Origin: an uncultured Methylobacteriaceae bacterium
Lineage (GTDB): Bacteria > Pseudomonadota > Alphaproteobacteria > Rhizobiales > Beijerinckiaceae
Assembly: GCA_937872715.1 (NCBI GenBank)
Contig: CALMTJ010000238.1
Location: 6,784-12,942 of the forward strand
Length of the DNA: 6,159 nt
Reading direction: 5' to 3'
Made by a program: the position numbers and the translations under genes. The first letter of the stretch is position 1, and each line of letters opens with the position of its first letter. The notes below the pieces were generated by a model. The model was not told where the DNA came from and ran no database searches. It worked only from the letters and a program-made list of their open reading frames with translations. This document shows positions 1 through 4,662 of this stretch, in pieces.

Positions 1-408
1 ACCCGGGGCAGCCTGGCCCTGATCGACGCCGCCGAGGAGCTGCGATCGCTCGAATATTCGCAGCGTCTGGCGCTCCGCGCGCGGGCCGTGCTGGCCGGTT
101 CCGCGGGGGCCTCGACCGGCCGTGCGCTGTTCGACGGCGCGCTCGCCGGCGGCGCACGGGCGCTCGGCGCTCCGGTCGGCCTGGCGGCAGGTCGCCCGGC
201 CGACATCGTCAGCCTCGACCTCGGCCATCCCTCGCTCGCCGGCCGGAGCGGCGATCAGGTTCTCGACAGCTGGATTTTCGCGGGATCGCGCCGGATGGTG
301 GACCGGGTCTGGCGTCGGGGCGCCCTCCTGGTCGAAGGCGGCCGGCATCGCACTCGGGACACGGTCGCGACCCGCTACCGGGCGGCGCTGGACCGCATCC
401 TGTCCTGA
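1..408 (+). CDS. hutF: Formimidoylglutamate deiminase, C-terminal 135 residues (5' end outside window)
   Basis: The reading frame is open from base 1 and stops with TGA at 406-408. HutF is a cytosolic metal-dependent amidohydrolase that converts N-formimidoyl-L-glutamate to N-formyl-L-glutamate and ammonia, in the five-step histidine utilisation route. The visible part begins TRGSLALIDAAEELRSLEYS, which matches the HutF block just after the last metal-ligand region (the E-E-L-R-x-L-E-Y-x-Q-R-L pattern). It continues through the amidohydrolase C-terminal segment: GRALFDGALAGGARALG, then GLAAGRPADIVSLDL, the usual return to the composite beta-sandwich domain. It ends with SWIFAG and VDRVWRRGALLVEGGRH. 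The metal ligands and catalytic residues lie upstream of the window and cannot be checked. No hutG or other hut gene follows; the next gene, 66 bases on, belongs to tetrapyrrole synthesis. Other amidohydrolases (guanine deaminase, TrzN-like) are less likely because of the EELRSLEYSQRL block. Confidence 0.87.
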   Translation, partial: TRGSLALIDAAEELRSLEYSQRLALRARAVLAGSAGASTGRALFDGALAGGARALGAPVGLAAGRPADIVSLDLGHPSLAGRSGDQVLDSWIFAGSRRMVDRVWRRGALLVEGGRHRTRDTVATRYRAALDRILS

Positions 409-474
409 GCGCCGGCCGGAGGTGCGGCGACCGCCGCCTTGCTCTAATGACGCGGCACCCTCACCGGCCTCGCC

Positions 475-1410
475 ATGCTCTCCCGTCCCCTCCGCATCGG
501 CACGCGCTCGAGCCCCATGGCGATGGCGCAGACCCATCTCGTGCGCGACCGGCTCGTTGCGGCCCATCCGGCCCTCGCGGAACCGGGTGCGGTGGAGATC
601 GCGCCCATCACGACCGTGGCCGACAAGGTGCTGGACCGGCCGCTCTCCGCGATCGGCGGGAAGGGGCTGTTCACCAAGGAGCTCGAAGCCGCGCTTCTGG
701 ACGGGCGCATCGACCTCGCGGTGCACTCCATGAAGGACGTCGAGACTTGGCTGCCGGCCGGGCTCGTCCTCGCCTGCATCCTGCCGCGGGACGATCCCCG
801 CGAGGCGTTCCTGTCGCCGGCCGCGTCCGACCTCGACGGCCTGCCGCCCGGCGCCCGGGTCGGGACCTCGTCTCTCCGGCGCTCGGCGCAGGTCCTCCTG
901 AGGCGGCCCGACCTCCGGATCGTGCCGTTGCGGGGCAACGCCAACACGCGGCTGCGCAAGCTCGCGGAAGGAGCCTGCGACGCCACGCTGCTGGCGCTCT
1001 GCGGCCTCCGCCGGATCGGGCTCGCGGACGAGGCCCGCGGGGTGATCGAGGTCGACGCCATGCTGCCGGCGCCGGGGCAGGGCGCGCTCGGGATCGAATG
1101 CCGGGAGGCGGACGAGGAGCTGATCGCCGCACTCCAGCCGCTCGCCTGCCCGGTCTCGAGCGCGAGCCTCGCGGCGGAGCGGGCCCTGCTCGCCGCGCTC
1201 GACGGGTCCTGCCGAACGCCGGTCGCGGCCCTCGCCGAGCCCGGGAGCGGCCGCCTCCGCCTGCGCGGGCTCCTGTTCATGCCGGACGGCAGCCGGAGCT
1301 GGGCCGCCGATGTCGGAGGGCCGCTCGCGGATGCCGTCCCGCTCGGCCGAGAGGCCGGCGAGCGGCTTCGCCGGGAGGGCGGCGCGACCTACGAGGCGCT
1401 GCTGCGCTGA
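475..1410 (+). CDS. hemC: Hydroxymethylbilane synthase (porphobilinogen deaminase)
   Basis: This cytosolic enzyme joins four porphobilinogen molecules into the linear tetrapyrrole hydroxymethylbilane, the step before uroporphyrinogen III in heme, chlorophyll and cobalamin synthesis. It has 311 residues, normal for the family. Signatures in order are IGTRSSPMAMAQT near the N-terminus, GGKGLFTKELEAALL, and DLAVHSMKDVET, where D88 matches the catalytic Asp84 of the E. coli enzyme. Next come VGTSSLRRSAQ with the paired substrate-binding arginines, RGNANTRLRKL, and PAPGQGALGIECR. DGSCRTPVAALA carries Cys246, the expected attachment site of the dipyrromethane cofactor. The start is forced: TAA TGA lies in frame at 445-450 and ATG 475 is the first usable codon after it. 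No good Shine-Dalgarno sequence precedes it. No hemD follows, although hemC and hemD are often adjacent in other bacteria. A weak -10-like TCTAAT at 443-448 has no convincing -35 partner. Confidence 0.97.
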   Translation: MLSRPLRIGTRSSPMAMAQTHLVRDRLVAAHPALAEPGAVEIAPITTVADKVLDRPLSAIGGKGLFTKELEAALLDGRIDLAVHSMKDVETWLPAGLVLACILPRDDPREAFLSPAASDLDGLPPGARVGTSSLRRSAQVLLRRPDLRIVPLRGNANTRLRKLAEGACDATLLALCGLRRIGLADEARGVIEVDAMLPAPGQGALGIECREADEELIAALQPLACPVSSASLAAERALLAALDGSCRTPVAALAEPGSGRLRLRGLLFMPDGSRSWAADVGGPLADAVPLGREAGERLRREGGATYEALLR

Positions 1411-1417
1411 GACATGA

Positions 1418-1564
1418 TCAGATGTCCTGGCCGGCCGACGCTTCCGGCTGCGATGCGGAGGCGAGACTGGGCGGGGAAGGCTGGCCGTTGCCGACCAGCG
1501 ACGCGGTGGCCGCCACGATACCGAGCGTCCAGGCCAGCCACAGCGTCGCCACGACCTGCTTCAT
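1418..1564 (-). CDS. Small hydrophobic protein, 48 aa, possibly signal-peptide or single-pass membrane
   Basis: I do not recognise a family. The frame begins with ATG at 1564-1562 and ends with TGA at 1420-1418, seven bases from the hemC stop on the other strand. The peptide starts MKQVVATLWLAWTLGIVAAT. It has one lysine, then an uninterrupted hydrophobic helix at about residues 4-24, then a soluble tail rich in Ser, Ala, Pro and Gln that has no charged residue until Glu41 near the C-terminus. This is the shape of a membrane anchor or an exported peptide with a signal sequence (possible A-T-A / S cleavage near residue 21). An AGGGGC run about seven bases before the ATG could act as a ribosome-binding site. 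The frame stays open back to an ATG at 1702, but that extension is arginine-rich and would place the hydrophobic segment internally, so the short form is preferred. The gene may be a chance ORF in GC-rich DNA; the helix placed right after the start is the main argument for it. Confidence 0.4.
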   Translation of the reverse strand: MKQVVATLWLAWTLGIVAATASLVGNGQPSPPSLASASQPEASAGQDI

Positions 1565-1630
1565 GACGGCGCCCCTGCCGGCCGCTGCCCGGCGCCGGAC
1601 GGGGCGCAGGCGCGCCCGCTTCAGCGGCCT

Positions 1631-1645
1631 GTCCCGATACGGGAC
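1631..1645. repeat. Perfect short dyad GTCCCG-ATA-CGGGAC
   Basis: Six-base arms at 1631-1636 and 1640-1645 flank ATA. The dyad lies 66 bases upstream of the possible small minus-strand gene and about 170 bases upstream of msrA. It could be an operator half-site pair, a small RNA hairpin, or chance. No T-run follows on either strand, so an intrinsic terminator is unlikely. Confidence 0.35.
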
Positions 1646-1757
1646 GCCTCGGCAGGGAAGGGAGAGCTCGGGACCGGACAGGACAGCGGCTTCTTGGGCC
1701 ATGACGACACACTCCGCGGCGGCGGACGGGCGTGTCGCACCGGACGTGCCGCGGCCC

Positions 1758-1780
1758 GGACGCCGTCGACAGCGGCGTCC
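1758..1780. repeat. Inverted repeat upstream of msrA (8-bp arms, 7-base loop)
   Basis: GGACGCCG at 1758-1765 and CGGCGTCC at 1773-1780 are perfect reverse complements around TCGACAG. Allowing one bulged C on the right, the stem reaches 10 bp. The repeat ends 38 bases before the msrA start and its loop contains the best -35-like hexamer of the region. This position suits a repressor or activator site or a folded leader. The assignment is inferred from position only. Confidence 0.45.
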
Positions 1781-1794
1781 CGGCTTCCCATATT
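1766..1794 (+). promoter_or_regulatory. Candidate msrA promoter
   Basis: TCGACA at 1766-1771 matches five of six bases of TTGACA. CATATT at 1789-1794, after a 17-base spacer, matches four of six of TATAAT. Transcription would start near 1801 and leave a leader of about 18 bases with the GGAGG ribosome site. The -35 lies within the loop of the 1758-1780 inverted repeat, so a protein bound there would cover it. Alphaproteobacterial promoters diverge from this consensus, so the call is tentative. Confidence 0.4.
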
Positions 1795-1818
1795 CCAGCC
1801 GACATCATCGGAGGCGCC

Positions 1819-2472
1819 ATGTTCATGTTCCGCAAGAAGGCCGAGATGCCGAGCGCGTCCGACGCGCTGCCCGGCCGCCCGAACCCGATCCCGACGGCCG
1901 AGCGCCATCACGTGAACGGCCATCCGCTGAAGGGGCCGTATCCCGAGGGGATGCGAACGGCCGTGTTCGGCATGGGCTGCTTCTGGAGCGTCGAGCGCCT
2001 GTTCTGGAAGGTGCCGGGCGTGTGGGTGACGGCGGTCGGCTACGCGGCCGGGCACACGCCGAACCCGACCTACGAGGAGGTCTGCTCCGGCATGACCGGG
2101 CAGAACGAGGTGGTGCTCGTGGTCTACGACCCGAAGGCCGTGTCGTACGGGCAGCTCCTCAAGGTGTTCTGGGAGGGCCACGACCCGACCCAGGGCATGC
2201 GTCAGGGCAACGATTCCGGAACGCAGTACCGCTCGGGCATCTACGTGGCCGATCCCGGGCAGCGGCGGGAGGCCGAGGCGTCGAAGGCCGAGTTCGGCAA
2301 GGCCCTGACCGAGCGCGGCTTCGGACCGATCACGACGGAGGTCGGGGAGGCCGGACCGTTCTACTTCGCCGAGGATTACCACCAGCAATACCTCGCCAAG
2401 AACCCGGGCGGCTATTGCGGGCTCGGCGGGACTGGGGTGTCGTGCCCAGTCGGGATCGCTGCCGCGGCCTGA
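1819..2472 (+). CDS. msrA: Peptide-methionine (S)-S-oxide reductase MsrA
   Basis: MsrA reduces methionine-S-sulfoxide, free or in proteins, to methionine using thioredoxin, repairing oxidised proteins in the cytoplasm. The call gives 217 residues, close to the E. coli enzyme. The catalytic block FGMGCFWSVERLFW places the nucleophilic cysteine at residue 54. It is followed by VTAVGYAAGHTPNPTYEEVC, then VFWEGHDPTQGMRQGNDSGT, the QYRSGIY substrate-binding stretch and the EDYHQQYLAKNP signature. The C-terminal GYCGLGGTGVSCPVG carries Cys200 and Cys209, the expected resolving and recycling cysteines, so this is a three-cysteine, thioredoxin-recycled form. There is no signal peptide, which supports a cytosolic location. 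The start at 1819 is chosen for the GGAGG at 1810-1814, five bases upstream. The frame is open further, to an ATG at 1732, but that stretch has no family similarity and covers the promoter region. The gene converges on azoR, 59 bases downstream. Confidence 0.97.
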   Translation: MFMFRKKAEMPSASDALPGRPNPIPTAERHHVNGHPLKGPYPEGMRTAVFGMGCFWSVERLFWKVPGVWVTAVGYAAGHTPNPTYEEVCSGMTGQNEVVLVVYDPKAVSYGQLLKVFWEGHDPTQGMRQGNDSGTQYRSGIYVADPGQRREAEASKAEFGKALTERGFGPITTEVGEAGPFYFAEDYHQQYLAKNPGGYCGLGGTGVSCPVGIAAAA

Positions 2473-2491
2473 GCCAGCCCGGTTCAGTCCG

Positions 2492-2524
2492 TCGCGTCGC
2501 CCGACGGCCGGTCGAACGACGCGA
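2492..2524. terminator. Composite stem-loop between convergent msrA and azoR
   Basis: TCGCGTCG at 2492-2499 pairs perfectly with CGACGCGA at 2517-2524. Inside the 17-base loop, CGAC (2502-2505) can pair with GTCG (2511-2514). It fills most of the 59-base gap between the two stop codons, so it could help end transcription in both directions. No T-run follows on either strand, so it is not a classical intrinsic terminator. Confidence 0.4.
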
Positions 2525-2531
2525 GGGGCCG

Positions 2532-3143
2532 TCAGGCGGCCTTCAAGGTCGAGATCGTCTCGAGCGCCGACTTGGTCGCGGCCGCGCGCTGCTCGGGGCC
2601 GACCGCGAGGCCCTCGGCCACCACGATGTCCTGTTCGGGGATGCCCATGAAGGTGAAGACCGACCGCAGGTAGGTCTCGGCATGCTCGAACGATGCATGC
2701 GGTGAACCGGGGCGGTAGACGCCGCCCCTCGCGACCGTCAGGATCACCCGCTTTCCGCCCGCCAGACCTTCCGCACCCTTATCCGTGTAACGGAAGGTCT
2801 TGCCCGCCACGAGCACGCGATCGATCCACGCCTTGAGCTGGCTCGCCACCGTGAAATTGTAGAGCGCGACGCCGATCACGACGACATCCGCGGCCAGGAA
2901 CTCCTCCAGGACCTTGCCGCCCAGGGCCAGATCTTCCTGCAAGGCCTGATCGTGCTGGACGTCCGGGCTCTGCCCCGCGAGGTATCGGCCGGTCAGGTGC
3001 GCGACCGGATCGGCCACGAGATCGCGATACGTCACCTGGACGGCCGGGTTCTCGCCTTTCAGCCTCTCGACGGCCGCCTTGGACAGGGCGCGGCTGACCG
3101 AGTTCGGGCCGAGGATGCTGGAATCGACGTGGAGGAGGTTCAT
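2532..3143 (-). CDS. azoR: FMN-dependent NADH-azoreductase (quinone reductase family)
   Basis: This flavodoxin-fold enzyme of 203 residues is the usual AzoR size. The family uses FMN and NAD(P)H for two-electron reduction of quinones and of azo bonds, acts as a cytosolic homodimer, and is thought to protect mainly against quinone and thiol-reactive stress. The N-terminal LLHVDSSILGPNSVSRALS supplies the FMN phosphate loop (Ser9, then Ser15 and Ser17). AADVVVIGVALYNFTVASQL holds the flavin-contacting A-L-Y-N-F at 93-97, followed by LKAWIDRVLVAGKTFRYT. GLAGGKRVILTVARGGVY contains the A-R-G-G loop at 138-141, and FTFMGIPEQDIVVAEGLA is the typical C-terminal region. The start has AAAGG eight bases upstream. 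The gene diverges from an HxlR-type regulator with 84 bases between the start codons. That arrangement matches known azoreductase/HxlR pairs such as azoR1 and yodB of Bacillus subtilis, so induction by quinones or diamide-like stress is likely but inferred. Confidence 0.95.
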   Translation of the reverse strand: MNLLHVDSSILGPNSVSRALSKAAVERLKGENPAVQVTYRDLVADPVAHLTGRYLAGQSPDVQHDQALQEDLALGGKVLEEFLAADVVVIGVALYNFTVASQLKAWIDRVLVAGKTFRYTDKGAEGLAGGKRVILTVARGGVYRPGSPHASFEHAETYLRSVFTFMGIPEQDIVVAEGLAVGPEQRAAATKSALETISTLKAA

Positions 3144-3164
3144 GATAAGGGCCTTTGCAGGATG

Positions 3165-3192
3165 GTATCAAATCGGCACCGAGGCTAGATAC
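3165..3192. promoter_or_regulatory. Nested dyads in the azoR/hxlR divergent region, candidate operator
   Basis: GTATC at 3165-3169 and GATAC at 3188-3192 form an inverted repeat with an 18-base spacer. Within it TCGG (3173-3176) and CCGA (3179-3182) form a second dyad around CA. The right outer arm overlaps the azoR -10 candidate. The site sits midway between the two divergent starts, where an HxlR dimer would be expected to bind. The two dyads are off-centre by one base, so only one may be functional. Operator function is inferred. Confidence 0.4.
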
Positions 3193-3215
3193 GTGACTGA
3201 CCTCGCTGTCCACAA
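3186..3215 (-). promoter_or_regulatory. Candidate azoR promoter
   Basis: Read on the minus strand, TTGTGG (3215-3210) and TATCTA (3191-3186) lie 18 bases apart as -35 and -10 hexamers. Transcription would start near 3178, about 35 bases before the azoR ATG. The -35 overlaps the ribosome-binding site of the divergent regulator gene. The same six bases read TAGATA on the plus strand and could be a -10 for the regulator, although its -35 (TGGTAT, 3163-3168) is poor. Confidence 0.4.
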
Positions 3216-3227
3216 GGAGGCACATCG

Positions 3228-3620
3228 ATGATACCGGCGCACAGCGATGTGACCCTGGAGGACCTCCATTCGGAGAGCCGCTGCCAGATCGTCAGCCGCA
3301 TCCTGTCCCGGATCGGCGACAAGTGGTCCGTGCTCATCGTGATGCTGCTGCGGGAAGGGCCGCCGCTGCGCTTCGGCGAGCTGAAGCGCTCCATCGGCGG
3401 CATCTCCCAGCGCATGCTGACCCTGACCCTGCGCGGGCTGGAGCGCGACGGCCTCGTGACCCGGACGGTCTTCCCGACGATCCCGCCCCGCGTCGATTAC
3501 GAGCTGACCGACCTCGGACGCTCCCTCGCCCGTCCCGTGGACGCGCTCGGGACATGGGCCTTCGAGAACCACGGCCGCATCGAGCAGGCCCGGCGCGCCT
3601 TCGACCGCAGGACGGATTAG
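3228..3620 (+). CDS. HxlR-family winged helix-turn-helix transcriptional regulator
   Basis: The product is a 130-residue DNA-binding protein, the normal size for single-domain HxlR/DUF24 regulators, which act as dimers. After an 18-residue lead, CQIVSRILSRIGDKWSVLIV matches the family start pattern (C-x-x-x-x-x-L-x-x-I-G-x-K-W). The DNA-binding core follows: LRFGELKRSIGGISQRMLT is the helix-turn-helix with recognition helix, then LRGLERDGLVTR and the wing FPTIPPRVDYELTDLGRSL. Cys19 is the only cysteine. A cysteine at this position is the redox or electrophile sensor in studied relatives such as YodB and HypR, so thiol-based sensing of quinones or oxidants is plausible. AAGGAGG, seven bases before ATG 3228, is a strong ribosome site and fixes the start. 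The gene diverges from azoR, its most likely target, and may also control itself and perhaps msrA. It ends 25 bases from the mepA stop on the other strand. The exact inducer cannot be read from sequence. Confidence 0.93.
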   Translation: MIPAHSDVTLEDLHSESRCQIVSRILSRIGDKWSVLIVMLLREGPPLRFGELKRSIGGISQRMLTLTLRGLERDGLVTRTVFPTIPPRVDYELTDLGRSLARPVDALGTWAFENHGRIEQARRAFDRRTD

Positions 3621-3621
3621 C

Positions 3622-3633
3622 CGGCGATCGCCG
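3622..3633. repeat. Perfect 12-base palindrome CGGCGATCGCCG between convergent stops
   Basis: The palindrome occupies half of the 25-base gap between the regulator stop (3618-3620) and the mepA stop (3646-3648). It has no loop bases, so as RNA it would form only a weak hairpin, and no T-run is present. It may be a chance GC-rich palindrome or a small protein-binding site. Confidence 0.3.
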
Positions 3634-3645
3634 CCCGACCGGAAG

Positions 3646-4557
3646 CTACGGCGCGACCAGCACCTGCCGGCATTCCGGCGGCAGCGCCGCCATGGTGATC
3701 GGGGCGCGGGGCTGGCCCGGGCGGGGATGCAGCATGGCGGGCGCGAACCAGCGGTCGAGCTCGGCCCCGCAGCCGTCGCCCGCGCCCGGCGGGTCCTGGT
3801 CCTCGCAGGGCTGGCCCGCCGCTTCGCAGGAGAGCCGGACGGGAAAATGGTAGTTGTGGCCCCACATCGGCCGGACCTTCTGCAGCCAGCCTCGGTCGCT
3901 TCCGGCATCCCGGCACAGCGCCCTCTTGATCGCCGGGTTGATGAAGATGCGGGCCACCTCCGGCTGCCGCGACGCGAAGCGGATGAGCTGGAGATGGGCC
4001 GCCGTGTAGCGTGACGGGTCCACGTCGAGCCTGTCCGGCCGCACGAGGTCGGTCGCGGACATCGCCTCCCGCTCGGACCGGCTCAGCCGCCGGTCCGGCA
4101 TGGGCGTGAGCCAGATGTCGGCGTCGAGCCCGATCTGATGCGAGGCGTGGCCGGTGATCATCGGCCCGCCGCGCGGCTGGGACACGTCGCCGACCAGCAA
4201 TCCCGGCCAGCCGTTCACGTCCGGCACGCGCCCGGAGAGCCGTTCCAGGAACGAGATCAGGGCCGGATGGCCCCAGTTCCGGTTGCGGGAGAGCCGCATC
4301 ACCTGCCAGGTCTGCCCGTCGATCGGCAGCGCCTCCGCCCCGGCGAGGCAGCCCCGCGAATAGAACCCGATGGAACGCGCCGACATCGCGGCGGGATCGG
4401 TCTTGCGGCCGAACAGCTCCTTGGCGGGGGTTGCCGGATCGCCGGGCCGCGCGAGCGGCGGCAGCGGCTTCGGGTTGAGCGTGCCGGCATCCTGGGCGCC
4501 GGCCGCCGAGGCGAGACCGGTCATGGCCAGGGCGGCGACGGAGCGAATCAGCCTCAT
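3646..4557 (-). CDS. mepA: MepA-family (peptidase M74) penicillin-insensitive murein endopeptidase, H-x-H motif altered
   Basis: MepA is a periplasmic LAS-type zinc peptidase that cuts D-Ala-mDAP crosslinks in peptidoglycan. This protein has 303 residues (E. coli 274), with a signal peptide MRLIRSVAALAMTGLASAAG and a likely cleavage after A-G-A at residue 21. Family blocks in order are SIGFYSRGCLAGAEALPIDG, QVMRLSRNRNWGHPALISFL, and GHASHQIGLDADIW with the zinc ligands His140 and Asp147 (E. coli His113, Asp120). Then come RIFINPAIKRALC, the KVRPMWGHNYHF block, and CEDQDPPGAGDGCGAELDRW with the conserved disulfide cysteines. The striking feature is the motif at 237-239: the family has H-x-H (E. 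coli His209, His211), but here it is His-Phe-Pro, so the third zinc ligand is missing. The codon is CCC at 3843-3841. The rest of the gene is open and conserved, so it is not an obvious pseudogene. Its start region contains a stem-loop, and its promoter must lie in the 105-base region shared with the PRC-barrel gene. Confidence 0.93.
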   Translation of the reverse strand: MRLIRSVAALAMTGLASAAGAQDAGTLNPKPLPPLARPGDPATPAKELFGRKTDPAAMSARSIGFYSRGCLAGAEALPIDGQTWQVMRLSRNRNWGHPALISFLERLSGRVPDVNGWPGLLVGDVSQPRGGPMITGHASHQIGLDADIWLTPMPDRRLSRSEREAMSATDLVRPDRLDVDPSRYTAAHLQLIRFASRQPEVARIFINPAIKRALCRDAGSDRGWLQKVRPMWGHNYHFPVRLSCEAAGQPCEDQDPPGAGDGCGAELDRWFAPAMLHPRPGQPRAPITMAALPPECRQVLVAP

Positions 4558-4579
4558 GGCGAACGCTAGCGCCTTCGCC
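4558..4579 (-). promoter_or_regulatory. Stem-loop abutting the mepA start codon
   Basis: GGCGAA at 4558-4563 pairs with TTCGCC at 4574-4579, with the small palindrome CGCTAGCG (4564-4571) between. On the mepA transcript the hairpin ends directly at the AUG, and its far arm contains GAAGG, the only Shine-Dalgarno-like sequence. Folding would therefore hide the ribosome site. A regulatory role is inferred. Confidence 0.35.
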
Positions 4580-4582
4580 TCG

Positions 4583-4590
4583 TCACGTGA
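4583..4590. repeat. Perfect palindrome TCACGTGA
   Basis: An eight-base palindrome with a CACGTG core lies 26 bases upstream of the mepA ATG, within the mepA/PRC-barrel divergent region. It could be a binding site for a dimeric regulator. It is short enough to occur by chance. Confidence 0.25.
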
Positions 4591-4607
4591 ATCCGACGGG
4601 CCGCCAC

Positions 4608-4629
4608 GGCCGGAACCCGCCTTCCGGCC
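4608..4629. repeat. Inverted repeat GGCCGGAA-N6-TTCCGGCC
   Basis: Perfect eight-base arms at 4608-4615 and 4622-4629 flank CCCGCC. The left arm overlaps the GGAAC element of the candidate stress promoter for the PRC-barrel gene, so binding there could compete with sigma factor. No T-run follows, and its place upstream of a gene start argues against a terminator. Confidence 0.5.
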
Positions 4630-4636
4630 CCGAGTT
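4612..4636 (+). promoter_or_regulatory. Candidate EcfG (general stress sigma) promoter for the PRC-barrel gene
   Basis: GGAAC at 4612-4616 is followed after 17 bases by GTT at 4634-4636. The EcfG/SigT-type consensus of alphaproteobacteria is GGAAC-N16-17-CGTT. This site fits with A in place of the first C (N16, then AGTT). Transcription would start near 4643, about 20 bases before the ATG and ahead of the GGAG ribosome site, so the geometry works. PRC-barrel proteins are often reported among general-stress genes, which supports the reading. It still rests on two short motifs. Confidence 0.5.
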
Positions 4637-4662
4637 CAGCCTGGGCAGGGACGGAGACGAAG

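Larger units (their letters stand above)
1411..1818. other. Gap between hemC and msrA: small minus-strand ORF, dyads, candidate promoter
   Basis: These 408 bases contain no convincing plus-strand gene. The left third (1418-1564) holds the possible 48-residue minus-strand ORF. The middle (1565-1740) is very GC-rich and has one clean short dyad at 1631-1645. The right end (1741-1818) contains an inverted repeat and a promoter-like pair of hexamers before msrA. No tRNA, transposon end or terminator with a T-run is visible. Confidence 0.6.

Noticed and set aside
443..448. TCTAAT as a -10 for hemC
   Set aside because: It matches five of six consensus bases, but no -35-like hexamer lies at 16-18 bases and the bases also form the in-frame stop codons, so support is too weak to list as a promoter.
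444..1280. 278-codon minus-strand frame antisense to hemC
   Set aside because: It is Ser/Arg/Ala-rich, fully opposite hemC and shows no family similarity.
1621..2388. 255-codon minus-strand frame antisense to msrA
   Set aside because: It lies opposite a well-conserved msrA and its composition (Arg, His, Leu, Val mirrors of msrA codons) is typical of an antisense shadow. It has no recognisable motif or ribosome site.
447..2705. Very long plus-strand open frame (752 codons) across hemC, the gap and msrA
   Set aside because: It overlaps two clear genes in another frame, is dominated by Arg, Ala, Gly and Pro, and shows no domain. Long open shadow frames are expected where third positions are mostly G or C.
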